The notes under the pieces: model-generated
Told to the model about the DNA's origin: nothing
What the model saw: the letters and a program-made list of their open reading frames with translations, nothing else
The model's database searches: none
Origin: a virus
Virus record (IMG/VR): IMGVR_UViG_3300048592_000055
Coordinates: 1 to 21,946 of that record
Direction: 5' to 3' (one strand)
DNA: 21,946 nucleotides
Translations under genes and position numbers: made by a program
Shown here: piece after piece, positions 1-5,114 of the stretch
How the letters are laid out: each line of letters starts with the position of its first letter
Position numbering within the stretch: the stretch's first letter is position 1

Positions 1-241
1 CGTTAGCACTCTCTACCTTGGCCCAACAGCACGCCTTGAATCTGTCGCCCCAATACACCGTGACGTGTTTCTTAGGGAAGCGCACGCCCATAAACATATC
101 GCAGTCTTGGCAATCGCCCTTGTATTGCGCCTTCGGTGGTTCGTCCAAAGGGCAATCCGCCTTATCGGCTGTAGCCTTCCCGCGCCCCCACACCGAAACC
201 GTTATGTTCGGTGCCCACTTGCTGAAATCTTTTGCAACCAT
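1..241 (-). CDS. Cysteine-rich small protein, partial at its C-terminus
   Basis: Open frame of 80 codons without a stop, running off the left edge. The start at 241 is set by a strong Shine-Dalgarno (GGAGG) five bases before ATG. The protein begins MVAKDFSKWAPNITVSVWG and has several cysteines (a CQDC pair near residue 45 and a CC pair near residue 73), suggesting metal binding. I do not recognise the family. It is the next gene leftward after attC-like site 260-329, so it reads as cargo of the same cassette-like array. Plus-strand frames over the same bases lack ribosome sites and look like shadows. Confidence 0.6.
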   Translation of the reverse strand, partial: MVAKDFSKWAPNITVSVWGRGKATADKADCPLDEPPKAQYKGDCQDCDMFMGVRFPKKHVTVYWGDRFKACCWAKVESAN

Positions 242-259
242 GCCGTCCTCCAAGTCGAG

Positions 260-329
260 TTCTAACCTTCCGGTGCAGGGGAGCCGTGCAAGCTACGCTT
301 GCCCGTCCCCCTGACCTTGCACGTTAGGT
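260..329 (+). other. attC-like integron recombination site 1
   Basis: Core-like boxes TTCTAAC (1L, 260-266) and GTTAGGT (1R, 323-329) flank a second pair, 2L GGTGCAG and 2R CTGACC. 2L carries one extra base (G) relative to 2R, as in classical attC sites. The centre folds as GGGGA/TCCCC followed by GCAAGC-TAC-GCTTGC. By the extra-base rule the site polarity is left to right, opposite to the genes around it. The 3' end of the Mom-like gene lies inside this site, with its stop at 293. Confidence 0.8.
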
Positions 330-874
330 TTCAAATCCAGCTCCCACCGTATTTTGTCGCCGGGGGCTTGGTCTATTGCTCTTGTCCTTCTTGTTGTATT
401 GGAAAATCCGCCACTTTTCCTAGCTCCGGTACAAACCCACCCAGCAGCTTTATAGATCGTCCCTGAATGAACCTGTGGATCTTGGTAGCTAATCAATCTA
501 GGGCATTGCGGGAATTTTTTTCGTATATCTTTTACCATCCATCCAAGCATCCTTGTGGCCGTATTTTTTGGGGCATCATCACTAATAGCCATCCGCTTCA
601 ACTCTATCCAACTAGAGTCAATCATTGCGCTTGAAGGGTTTGACCATATGGCTATCGCAAAAAAAACACCCTGATATTCCGCGCCGTAACTGGCGAGGCA
701 TTGCGTCTGTGCATACCTTGGGAGCCTTGAATGCCACAAATCATTTAGTCCTTTGGCGACCTTCAAGGTTATTTGGCCGAAGTGAAGTTGGAGCGGCGAG
801 GTCGGAATCGAACCGCCTCCTTCCACTTGGAAAAGTGGATGTACTACCCGTATACAATCGCCGCGTGTGTTCAT
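293..874 (-). CDS. Mom-like GNAT-fold DNA modification protein
   Basis: From about residue 37 the protein resembles the phage Mom / XF1762-type family: a WHSRLP segment, an AIW strand, an ELKRMAIS strand, DAPKNTATRMLGWMV, then LISYQDPQVHSGTIYKAAGW, the hallmark C-terminal motif. Mu Mom converts adenine in phage DNA to a carbamoylmethyl form that resists host restriction. The same role here is inferred from family. The stop lies within attC-like site 1. The start is doubtful: residues 1-28 are the translation of a tRNA-like gene (789-864) and the homologous part begins directly after the tRNA CCA. ATG at 874 has only a weak AGG six bases upstream; TTG at 766 is an alternative start. Confidence 0.75.
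   Translation of the reverse strand: MNTRGDCIRVVHPLFQVEGGGSIPTSPLQLHFGQITLKVAKGLNDLWHSRLPRYAQTQCLASYGAEYQGVFFAIAIWSNPSSAMIDSSWIELKRMAISDDAPKNTATRMLGWMVKDIRKKFPQCPRLISYQDPQVHSGTIYKAAGWVCTGARKSGGFSNTTRRTRAIDQAPGDKIRWELDLKPNVQGQGDGQA
789..864 (-). tRNA. tRNA-Gly(TCC)-like gene with enlarged anticodon loop
   Basis: Read on the minus strand: 7-bp acceptor stem GCGGCGA/TCGCCGC with encoded discriminator U and CCA, D arm GTAT...GTAC with GGG in the loop, anticodon stem TCCAC/GTGGA, T loop TTCGATT. Overall it resembles bacterial tRNA-Gly(UCC). Two irregularities are visible. The anticodon loop is TTTTCCAA, eight bases instead of seven. The 3' side of the T stem has six bases (CCGACC), so the stem needs a bulged A or a mismatch. 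It may be a frameshifting tRNA, a decaying tRNA or a tRNA-like RNA. It sits between attC-like site 2 and the Mom-like domain. Confidence 0.7.
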
Positions 875-879
875 TTGAA

Positions 880-943
880 ACCTAACTCGTCGGTCAACAC
901 GGACGCGCCAAAAGCGGCGCGCCGGTTACCTAGATCGTTGGGC
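880..943 (+). other. attC-like integron recombination site 2
   Basis: 1L ACCTAAC (880-886) and 1R GTTGGGC (937-943) both fit the RYYYAAC/GTTRRRY consensus. Inside are GGTCAACAC and GGTTACC, which pair with an extrahelical C at the same position as in the classical aadA attC (GTTCAAGC/GCTTAAC). The centre is a perfect stem, CGCGCC-AAAAGC-GGCGCG. Polarity by the extra base is left to right. The stop of the 59-aa gene lies two bases from 1R. Confidence 0.85.
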
Positions 944-944
944 C

Positions 945-1124
945 TCACGGGTCTATCCAGTTGCCCGGCTTCTTATCACCGCGTCGCTTTACCGTTTGCC
1001 GGAACCCGCACCACTTACACCAAAGTTGCGTGTCGCCTTCTGGGTAAATAGGCGGGGCGTAGTGCCAGTTGAAACGGTGCGCAAGACGCATCGTCCACAT
1101 GTAAAGCAATCCTCGAATGCTCAT
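945..1124 (-). CDS. 59-aa zinc-ribbon-like cassette protein
   Basis: ATG at 1124 is preceded by a near-perfect Shine-Dalgarno (AGGAGG, four bases upstream). The frame encodes 59 residues starting MSIRGLLYMWTMRLAHRFNW and containing a CKWCGFRQTVKRR segment, a CxxC knuckle followed by basic residues, then ending in NWIDP. Function is unknown; a small nucleic-acid or protein binding role is plausible. The start overlaps the stop of the upstream 99-aa gene as ATGA, so translation is probably coupled. The stop is beside 1R of attC-like site 2. Confidence 0.75.
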   Translation of the reverse strand: MSIRGLLYMWTMRLAHRFNWHYAPPIYPEGDTQLWCKWCGFRQTVKRRGDKKPGNWIDP

Positions 1125-1420
1125 GTTTCCTCCTGTGCGCCAGGCCCAACCCGGCGTTCCAGCGGAGCCTCCGGCGATAATGCTGCCGGAGTCCCGCTGA
1201 ACTCCACGTTGGGCGTCAGGATCGTAATAGCTGGAGCTTCCTCGACTATGGCTATTAATGTTTTCTCTACGTCATCACGAATCCACAGAATTTCTTCCCA
1301 TACTTCTTCCATTGTCTCGGCAGCGAATCTGTATTCGGCGCGGTCAATTTCAGTTGTTTTCACCCCGTCGACTTTCCGTGTTTTACCGTCTCGCTCTATG
1401 ATTACACGAAATACTTTCAT
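1121..1420 (-). CDS. 99-aa cassette protein of unknown function
   Basis: Begins MKVFRVIIERDGKTRKVDG, with an acidic helical middle (AETMEEVWEEILWIRDDVEK). The region looks like a small alpha/beta protein. I do not recognise the family. ATG at 1420 has a purine-rich AGAGG site upstream and lies 17 bases beyond attC-like site 4. The last ~30 residues (from TPNVEFSG onward) are a translation of attC-like site 3, and the stop overlaps the next start as ATGA. The native C-terminus may therefore have been replaced when this piece of DNA was joined to its neighbour. Confidence 0.7.
   Translation of the reverse strand: MKVFRVIIERDGKTRKVDGVKTTEIDRAEYRFAAETMEEVWEEILWIRDDVEKTLIAIVEEAPAITILTPNVEFSGTPAALSPEAPLERRVGPGAQEET
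1144..1214 (+). other. attC-like integron recombination site 3
   Basis: Textbook form: 1L GCCCAAC (1144-1150) is perfectly complementary to 1R GTTGGGC (1208-1214). 2L GTTCCAG pairs with 2R CTGAAC, leaving one extra C in 2L. A central stem CTCCGGC/GCCGGAG closes a short loop. The five-base spacer between 1L and 2L is also typical. Polarity is left to right. The 99-aa gene reads straight through it in the other direction. Confidence 0.92.
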
Positions 1421-1436
1421 ATCTCATCCTCTCTAC

Positions 1437-1507
1437 GCCCAACCGGGCGTTCCAGAGGGACGCTACGCGGCGATGCCGCTTCGCGCCCCTGAACTTCGAC
1501 GTTAGTA
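1437..1507 (+). other. attC-like integron recombination site 4
   Basis: 1L GCCCAAC (1437-1443), 2L GTTCCAG, 2R CTGAAC and a degenerate 1R GTTAGTA (1501-1507), with a central GCGGC-GAT-GCCGC stem. 2L has the extra C, as in site 3, and the 1L-2L stretch is nearly the same as in site 3. Polarity is left to right. The Cro-like gene's stop codon lies inside 1R, so this is the junction between phage control genes and the cassette-like array. Confidence 0.88.
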
Positions 1508-1687
1508 ATAATCCTTGTCAATCTTCAGCTTCCCGCCAGTAATAACGAAAAGCTGAAACTGCCGCAACTCAGGTACGCCATCTCTGCGCCAGTTGTCCAT
1601 GATCTGCCGGTAGATACCGTATTGAGCCAACGCAGTCATAGCCTCGCGCTGGCCCCCGTAGTGTTTGATGATGTCGTCGTGTGTCAT
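1502..1687 (-). CDS. Cro-like transcriptional repressor
   Basis: A 61-residue protein starting MTHDDIIKHYGGQREAMTAL. The helix-turn-helix lies at about residues 13-35 (GGQREAMTALAQYGI turn YRQIMDNWRRDG). The C-terminal VPELRQFQLFVITGGKLKIDK matches the usual ending of small Cro/YdaS-type phage repressors. It should bind operators in the divergent region 1690-1800 and control early transcription. No Shine-Dalgarno precedes ATG 1687. Instead a -10-like box ends six bases upstream, so the message is probably leaderless. Longer starts (1705, 1747) would place the promoter within the gene. Cassette-like genes follow downstream in the same direction. Confidence 0.8.
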   Translation of the reverse strand: MTHDDIIKHYGGQREAMTALAQYGIYRQIMDNWRRDGVPELRQFQLFVITGGKLKIDKDYY

Positions 1688-1722
1688 GTAGCAATTTAAG
1701 CACATCACAAAACTATTTGCAA
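1688..1722 (-). promoter_or_regulatory. Putative leaderless promoter of the Cro-like gene
   Basis: On the minus strand, TTGCAA (1717-1722) and TTAAAT (1694-1699) are separated by exactly 17 bases. Transcription would start at or within a base or two of the ATG at 1687, which explains the missing ribosome site. Both boxes are only 4/6 matches, so this is a moderate call. Leaderless repressor messages are known, for example lambda cI from PRM. Confidence 0.5.
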
Positions 1723-1729
1723 GGCTTGC
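1719..1729. promoter_or_regulatory. Putative operator dyad
   Basis: The perfect inverted repeat GCAAG-G-CTTGC overlaps the putative -35 box of the Cro-like gene. Further TTGC half-site-like words recur rightward (TTGCGTAA near 1727, TTGCGGTA near 1754). This is the expected place for Cro/repressor operators. The assignment rests on position and symmetry only. Confidence 0.45.
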
Positions 1730-1740
1730 GTAAAAAATTC

Positions 1741-1769
1741 TTGACATTTATTTTGCGGTATGCCATTCT
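1741..1769 (+). promoter_or_regulatory. Putative rightward early promoter
   Basis: A consensus -35 box, TTGACA, lies at 1741-1746, about 55 bases before the first plus-strand gene. The best -10 at 17 bases is CATTCT, a poor match, so activity may need a regulator or the -10 may be misplaced. It faces away from the Cro-like gene, giving the usual divergent phage control layout. Confidence 0.45.
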
Positions 1770-1800
1770 TCAACCGTACCATTCAAATAGGGGTATCACC

Positions 1801-2004
1801 GTGGCAATCGAAATGAACATCTTCGAGGGCGAATCCATCGCCATCACGAACAAGTTGGGAGCGTCCGGTAGCAAGTGGGTCAAGATCGTTGTCCGAGACG
1901 TGCATAACCAGCAGCATGAGATTCACGTCATTCCGGCCGATAACGAGCGGAACATGGCGTTTTTCATTGGCTGCGATGAACTCGAAGTCGAGCAGGCCGC
2001 ATGA
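1801..2004 (+). CDS. Early phage protein of unknown function (67 aa)
   Basis: First gene of the rightward operon. GTG at 1801 follows AGGGG by about eight bases. A downstream ATG at 1813 (MNIFEGESIAITNKLG) is an alternative start. The protein alternates short beta-like stretches (KWVKIVVRDV, QHEIHVIP) and ends in an acidic ELEVEQAA tail. I do not recognise the family. Its position suggests an early regulatory or host-takeover role, but nothing in the sequence proves it. The stop overlaps the next ATG (ATGA). Confidence 0.65.
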   Translation: MAIEMNIFEGESIAITNKLGASGSKWVKIVVRDVHNQQHEIHVIPADNERNMAFFIGCDELEVEQAA

Positions 2005-2216
2005 ACCGCAGTATCGTAACCGCGCTTACCGGCCAGCCCGAGCCGCCTTGCACAATATACAAGTGCGAGTCCGAACGGGAATGCGCCACATGCGGCAAGG
2101 CGTGCATGGCGTTCTACCGCTATATCACCAGCGCATCTGGCCGGTTTCCGTCTGCGCCAATGTTCCGCGAGGCGACGGACTTTTACTATCACAAGATATT
2201 TGAGAGCGAGGAATGA
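2001..2216 (+). CDS. Cysteine-rich early protein (71 aa)
   Basis: Begins MNRSIVTALTGQPEPPC. Cysteines occur in the pattern C-x4-C-x6-C-x2-C-x3-C across residues 17-35, with CATCGKAC at the core, suggesting a zinc-binding module. The C-terminal half ends FREATDFYYHKIFESEE. Not recognised as a known family. It is translationally coupled on both sides by ATGA overlaps. Confidence 0.65.
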   Translation: MNRSIVTALTGQPEPPCTIYKCESERECATCGKACMAFYRYITSASGRFPSAPMFREATDFYYHKIFESEE

Positions 2217-2425
2217 TAACCTACATCGTCTATCGGCAAGACCCGCCGCTGCCAACTGGCAATCGAATTGACAAATTTGGCCGCTATTCCCTAACCGGCG
2301 AGTACGAGGAGCATACAGCCAACCTGGTCGCACTCGGCCACATTACCGCAGCGACCGAGCTTGAGGCGTGGGACAAGGCGCACAAGATGACGCGGAAGCC
2401 TGTGCTGGAGGAGATAAAGCAATGA
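2213..2425 (+). CDS. Small early phage protein (70 aa)
   Basis: Begins MITYIVYRQDPPLPTGNRID and ends in a charged helical tail with a KPVLEEIKQ end. No motif is recognised. Start and stop both overlap neighbours as ATGA, which supports the frame. It lies directly before the Gp157-like gene, so a role near recombination or replication is possible but not shown. Confidence 0.6.
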   Translation: MITYIVYRQDPPLPTGNRIDKFGRYSLTGEYEEHTANLVALGHITAATELEAWDKAHKMTRKPVLEEIKQ

Positions 2426-2919
2426 GCGACATGACACTGTACCAATTGTCTGATGACTATCTAGCCGCGTTCGATCAGCTAAAGCAGCTAGACATGCCGC
2501 CAGAAGTCGTCAATGACACGCTGGAATCCATGCGCGGCGATGTTCAGGTCAAGGCTACCAACGTAGCCATGTTCGTCCGCAATCTGGAAAGCATGGCCGA
2601 CGCTATCGAAGACGCAGAAAAACAAATGTCCATCAGGCGCAGAGCCATTGAACATCGCGCCAAAGCGATCCGCGACTATCTGCTATACAACATGCAGCGC
2701 ACAGGCATAAATGAAATCAATTGCCCTTACTTTGCGATCAAGCGTAAGCTTAATCCGCCAAAGGTCGTACTGCATGGGGCTGTGCCTGACGAGTTTTTGC
2801 GGCATCCTGAACCGCCCCCGCCAGAGGCCGACAAGAAGGCCATCGCGGAATACATCAAAGCCGGTAACGCGCCAGATTGGGCGGAACTGATTCAATCTGA
2901 ACGAGTGGAGATCAAATGA
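2422..2919 (+). CDS. Siphovirus Gp157-like protein
   Basis: 165 residues starting MSDMTLYQLSDDYLAAFDQL. The pattern of an N-terminal helix with YLAA, a long central coiled region (AMFVRNLESMADAIEDAEKQ), the phrase RAKAIRDYLLYNMQRTG and the later FAIKRKLNPPKVV is that of the Sipho_Gp157 family (PF05565). Family members sit next to phage recombination genes and one was linked to phage resistance in Streptococcus; the biochemical role is unsettled. ATG 2422 overlaps the previous stop, which excludes the longer frame from 2368. The next gene is a RecT-like annealing protein. Confidence 0.8.
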   Translation: MSDMTLYQLSDDYLAAFDQLKQLDMPPEVVNDTLESMRGDVQVKATNVAMFVRNLESMADAIEDAEKQMSIRRRAIEHRAKAIRDYLLYNMQRTGINEINCPYFAIKRKLNPPKVVLHGAVPDEFLRHPEPPPPEADKKAIAEYIKAGNAPDWAELIQSERVEIK

Positions 2920-3665
2920 CTACGAACATCATTCCTGTCAATGAAGTGAACATCATGGCCGCTGCTGTTGCAAAATCCGGGCTGTTCGGCATGAAAACAC
3001 CAGAGCAGGCTATGGCGCTAATGCTGGTAGCGCAATCCGAAGGGCTGCATCCTGCACGCGCTGCGATTGAGTACCATATTATAAATAACCGTCCTGCGCT
3101 CAAGGCCGATGCCATGCTTGCCCGTTTTCAGGCCGCTGGCGGCAAGGTGGAATGGCATGACTACACTCCAGAGAAGGTATCCGCCACGTTCAGCCATCCG
3201 CAAGGAGGGAGCATCCGCATTGAATGGACGCGCAAGATGGCCGACGACGCCAAACTGACGAGCAAGGAAACGTGGCGGCAGTACCCGCGCCAGATGCTCC
3301 GCGCTCGGTGCATCAGCGAAGGTATCCGCACCGTGTTTCCCGGCGTGTCTGTCGGCATCTACACGCCAGAGGAGGTGCAGGACTTCGTACCGGCCCCGCA
3401 ACAGCAAGCCGAAAAAGAAGTAACTGGCGAGGTATTGCCGCCTGACGTTGTACAGGAACCGGAAGCTTACGACTACGACGCCGCCCTGGACGACATGGCC
3501 GATGCTGTATCCGAGGCGCAGCTTAAGGCTATCTTCGCTCCTGCATGGCAACGCGCCAAGAAGGATGGTAACGCGGAAATGATGGAAACGCTGAAGGCCA
3601 ATTACGACACCTTCAAGGCCAAGTTTGCCGAACCTGCGCCTACTGCTAAAGGAACGGTGATATGA
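2916..3665 (+). CDS. RecT-like single-strand annealing protein
   Basis: 249 residues. The N-terminal two thirds carry features of phage RecT-type recombinases: an opening with KTPEQAMALMLVAQSEGLHP, YHIINNRPALKADAMLARF, a SHPQGGSIRIEW strand, and SKETWRQYPRQMLRARCISEGIR, followed by GVSVGIYTPEEVQDF. RecT proteins anneal complementary DNA strands in phage recombination and replication. The C-terminal ~80 residues are acidic and helical and may bind a partner. It directly follows the Gp157-like gene with an ATGA overlap, a common pairing in phages. No exonuclease partner is seen in the window. Confidence 0.7.
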   Translation: MTTNIIPVNEVNIMAAAVAKSGLFGMKTPEQAMALMLVAQSEGLHPARAAIEYHIINNRPALKADAMLARFQAAGGKVEWHDYTPEKVSATFSHPQGGSIRIEWTRKMADDAKLTSKETWRQYPRQMLRARCISEGIRTVFPGVSVGIYTPEEVQDFVPAPQQQAEKEVTGEVLPPDVVQEPEAYDYDAALDDMADAVSEAQLKAIFAPAWQRAKKDGNAEMMETLKANYDTFKAKFAEPAPTAKGTVI

Positions 3666-3748
3666 AAACATGGCCCTGCCCAAAATGTGGGCATATGAAT
3701 CCGCTGCGCTACTATAGGTGCAGTAATTGCAAGTGGGAGGTAGCGTGA
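3662..3748 (+). CDS. 28-aa zinc-ribbon microprotein
   Basis: A complete frame encodes 28 residues, opening MKTWPCPKCGHMNPLRYYRC, with two CxxC knuckles (CPKC and CSNC) 14 residues apart, an intact minimal zinc ribbon. The start overlaps the RecT-like stop (ATGA), and the stop overlaps the next start (GTGA). This ordered coupling and the fully conserved cysteine pairs argue that it is expressed despite its size. Function unknown. Confidence 0.65.
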   Translation: MKTWPCPKCGHMNPLRYYRCSNCKWEVA

Positions 3749-3999
3749 AACAGTCAAAAGCCGATCAAGCATGGGGGCTATTCCAATCCCTGATGCGCCA
3801 GTATCCGCTATGGCCTAGCACGTTCTCCACATGCGAATGTGGGCGTGAATTGGCGCGTGGTGCTGGTAAATGCCCCCTTTGTATCACGGAAGAATTGTCT
3901 AAACTTGTCGGTACTGAACTGACAGATAATGCCGTAACCGCGCTGGAAGATGTTGCTAAGGCGTGGGGCGAAATATTGCTGAAAGCGAGGGAAGAATGA
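3745..3999 (+). CDS. Early protein with CxC/CxxC motif (84 aa)
   Basis: GTG 3745 overlaps the previous stop. The protein starts MKQSKADQAWGLFQSLMRQY and holds a zinc-type knuckle CECG-(x8)-CPLC at about residues 30-44, then an acidic helix ending LLKAREE. The family is not recognised. Another start at 3727 is possible but would ignore the GTGA coupling seen throughout this operon. Confidence 0.6.
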   Translation: MKQSKADQAWGLFQSLMRQYPLWPSTFSTCECGRELARGAGKCPLCITEELSKLVGTELTDNAVTALEDVAKAWGEILLKAREE

Positions 4000-4238
4000 A
4001 AGCCATCCTTGAGTTCAACCTTCCGGAAGAATCTGAGGAGCATATCCGCGCTGTACATTGCTATGATGCGTGGAATGCGTTGTCTGCGATCAGGTTTATG
4101 GTACGCAATCACGCAAAGTACGGCAATCCAGCGAACAGCGAAGACGTAATGGCGAGCATCCAAAGCATAGTTTCTGATGTCGAAGTATTGCTAGGAGAAT
4201 ATCCATGCCAAAATGCCGATCCTGCGGCTGCACAATAG
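3996..4238 (+). CDS. Early phage protein (80 aa)
   Basis: Starts MKAILEFNLPEESEEHIRAV and continues with CYDAWNALSAIRFMVRN. The opening strand followed by an acidic loop and a helix is a pattern I have seen in small conserved phage proteins of unknown function. It is coupled to the gene before by ATGA. The C-terminus overlaps the next gene by 34 bases, since that gene begins at 4205 with its own ribosome site. Confidence 0.6.
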   Translation: MKAILEFNLPEESEEHIRAVHCYDAWNALSAIRFMVRNHAKYGNPANSEDVMASIQSIVSDVEVLLGEYPCQNADPAAAQ

Positions 4239-4390
4239 GCTGCGAACGTGATGCCGGACATTACATTGCTGAGACTGGCGAGTTTGTCTGCGATGGCTGC
4301 TACGACCCGCTGACGGATGCTGATCGGGAGTGGGATAACTACTCGAACGAGAGCATACAAGACATAATCGAGGGCGATGGGAATGGCTGA
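4205..4390 (+). CDS. Cysteine-rich early protein (61 aa)
   Basis: ATG 4205 follows AGGAGA by six bases. Sequence opens MPKCRSCGCTIGCERDAGHY and later has a CDGC pair, so four or more cysteines plus a histidine could bind zinc. The C-terminal third is strongly acidic. It resembles small phage or bacterial zinc-ribbon proteins but no family can be named. The 3' end overlaps the start of the methyltransferase gene by eight bases. Confidence 0.6.
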   Translation: MPKCRSCGCTIGCERDAGHYIAETGEFVCDGCYDPLTDADREWDNYSNESIQDIIEGDGNG

Positions 4391-5114
4391 GAAAGTGACA
4401 ATCGGGAATTGCGAACTGTGGCACGGCGACTGCCGCGAGATACTGCCGCTGCTGCCGCCCGTCGATCTGGTTCTGACCGACCCGCCGTATGGGATACGCG
4501 CAGACGAGAACCCCGTTCGTGGAAAGTGGGGGGGGGGGGTTGTGGATAACGCTATTGCTTGGGACAGGAAGCGTCCAGACCCGGACGAGATTACTCTAGT
4601 TGTTCGCTCTGGACGTGATGCAATTGTATGGGGCGGGAACTACTTTGCCGACTTACTGCCGCCGTCTCAGGGGTGGTTGGTGTGGGACAAGATAACGCGC
4701 AACTTTAGTCTTGCCGACTGCGAATTGGCGTGGTCGACGTTTGATCGTGCAAGCCGCGTTTTATCAAAACCACGGACGCCAGATTTTGACAAATCACACC
4801 CGACGCAAAAGCCACTTTACCTGATGGAGTGGTGCCTTTCGCTAGTACCAAAGGCGAAGTCAGTGCTTGATGCCTACATGGGCAGCGGAACGACCGGCGT
4901 TGCCTGCGCCCGGATGGGTTTGCAGTTCGTCGGCATCGAGCGTGAGCGCAAATACTTTGACATCGCCTGCCGCCGAATAGAGCAAGCCTACGCACAGCCA
5001 CGGCTGTTTGAGGACAAACAGCCAGCGCCAAAGGAACCGCAGCAGTCATTGCTAGACTCGTATGAGCAGACCGACCGTGACGCACCGCTAACTGATATAG
5101 GAGAGGTGGAATGA
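4383..5114 (+). CDS. DNA methyltransferase (N6_N4_Mtase family, beta-type order)
   Basis: 243 residues from ATG 4383 (GAGGG eight bases upstream; ATG 4377 is an alternative). The catalytic motif DPPYG is near residue 34, and the SAM-binding motif comes late as DAYMGSGTTGVACARMG followed by GIERERKYFDIACRRIE. HPTQKP precedes it. This DPPY-first order is that of beta-class amino-methyltransferases; DPPY points to adenine N6 as the likely target. It probably protects phage DNA or acts in regulation. No cognate nuclease is seen. A run of 12 G (4528-4539) codes for glycines in the middle of the gene and may make it phase variable. The first 59 bases are repeated at 5965-6023. Confidence 0.88.
   Translation: MAEKVTIGNCELWHGDCREILPLLPPVDLVLTDPPYGIRADENPVRGKWGGGVVDNAIAWDRKRPDPDEITLVVRSGRDAIVWGGNYFADLLPPSQGWLVWDKITRNFSLADCELAWSTFDRASRVLSKPRTPDFDKSHPTQKPLYLMEWCLSLVPKAKSVLDAYMGSGTTGVACARMGLQFVGIERERKYFDIACRRIEQAYAQPRLFEDKQPAPKEPQQSLLDSYEQTDRDAPLTDIGEVE
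4528..4539 (+). repeat. Poly-G tract (12 G) inside the methyltransferase gene
   Basis: Twelve consecutive G in a coding region, read as Trp-Gly-Gly-Gly-Val. One added or lost base would shift the frame after about 50 residues, before the SAM-binding motif. Such tracts are typical contingency sites for slipped-strand phase variation. They are also typical sites of sequencing error, although the frame is intact here. Confidence 0.9.

Noticed and set aside
1-7. CGTTAGC at the left edge as the end of a further attC site
   Set aside because: It lies within the partial minus-strand coding frame and the rest of the site is outside the window, so it cannot be judged.
18-314. Plus-strand frame of 98 codons at the left edge
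   Set aside because: No ribosome site, and the minus-strand frame there has a strong one and coherent protein sequence.
996-1505. Plus-strand frame of 169 codons across the array
   Set aside because: It reads through two attC-like sites and antisense to two genes with good ribosome sites; composition is not protein-like.
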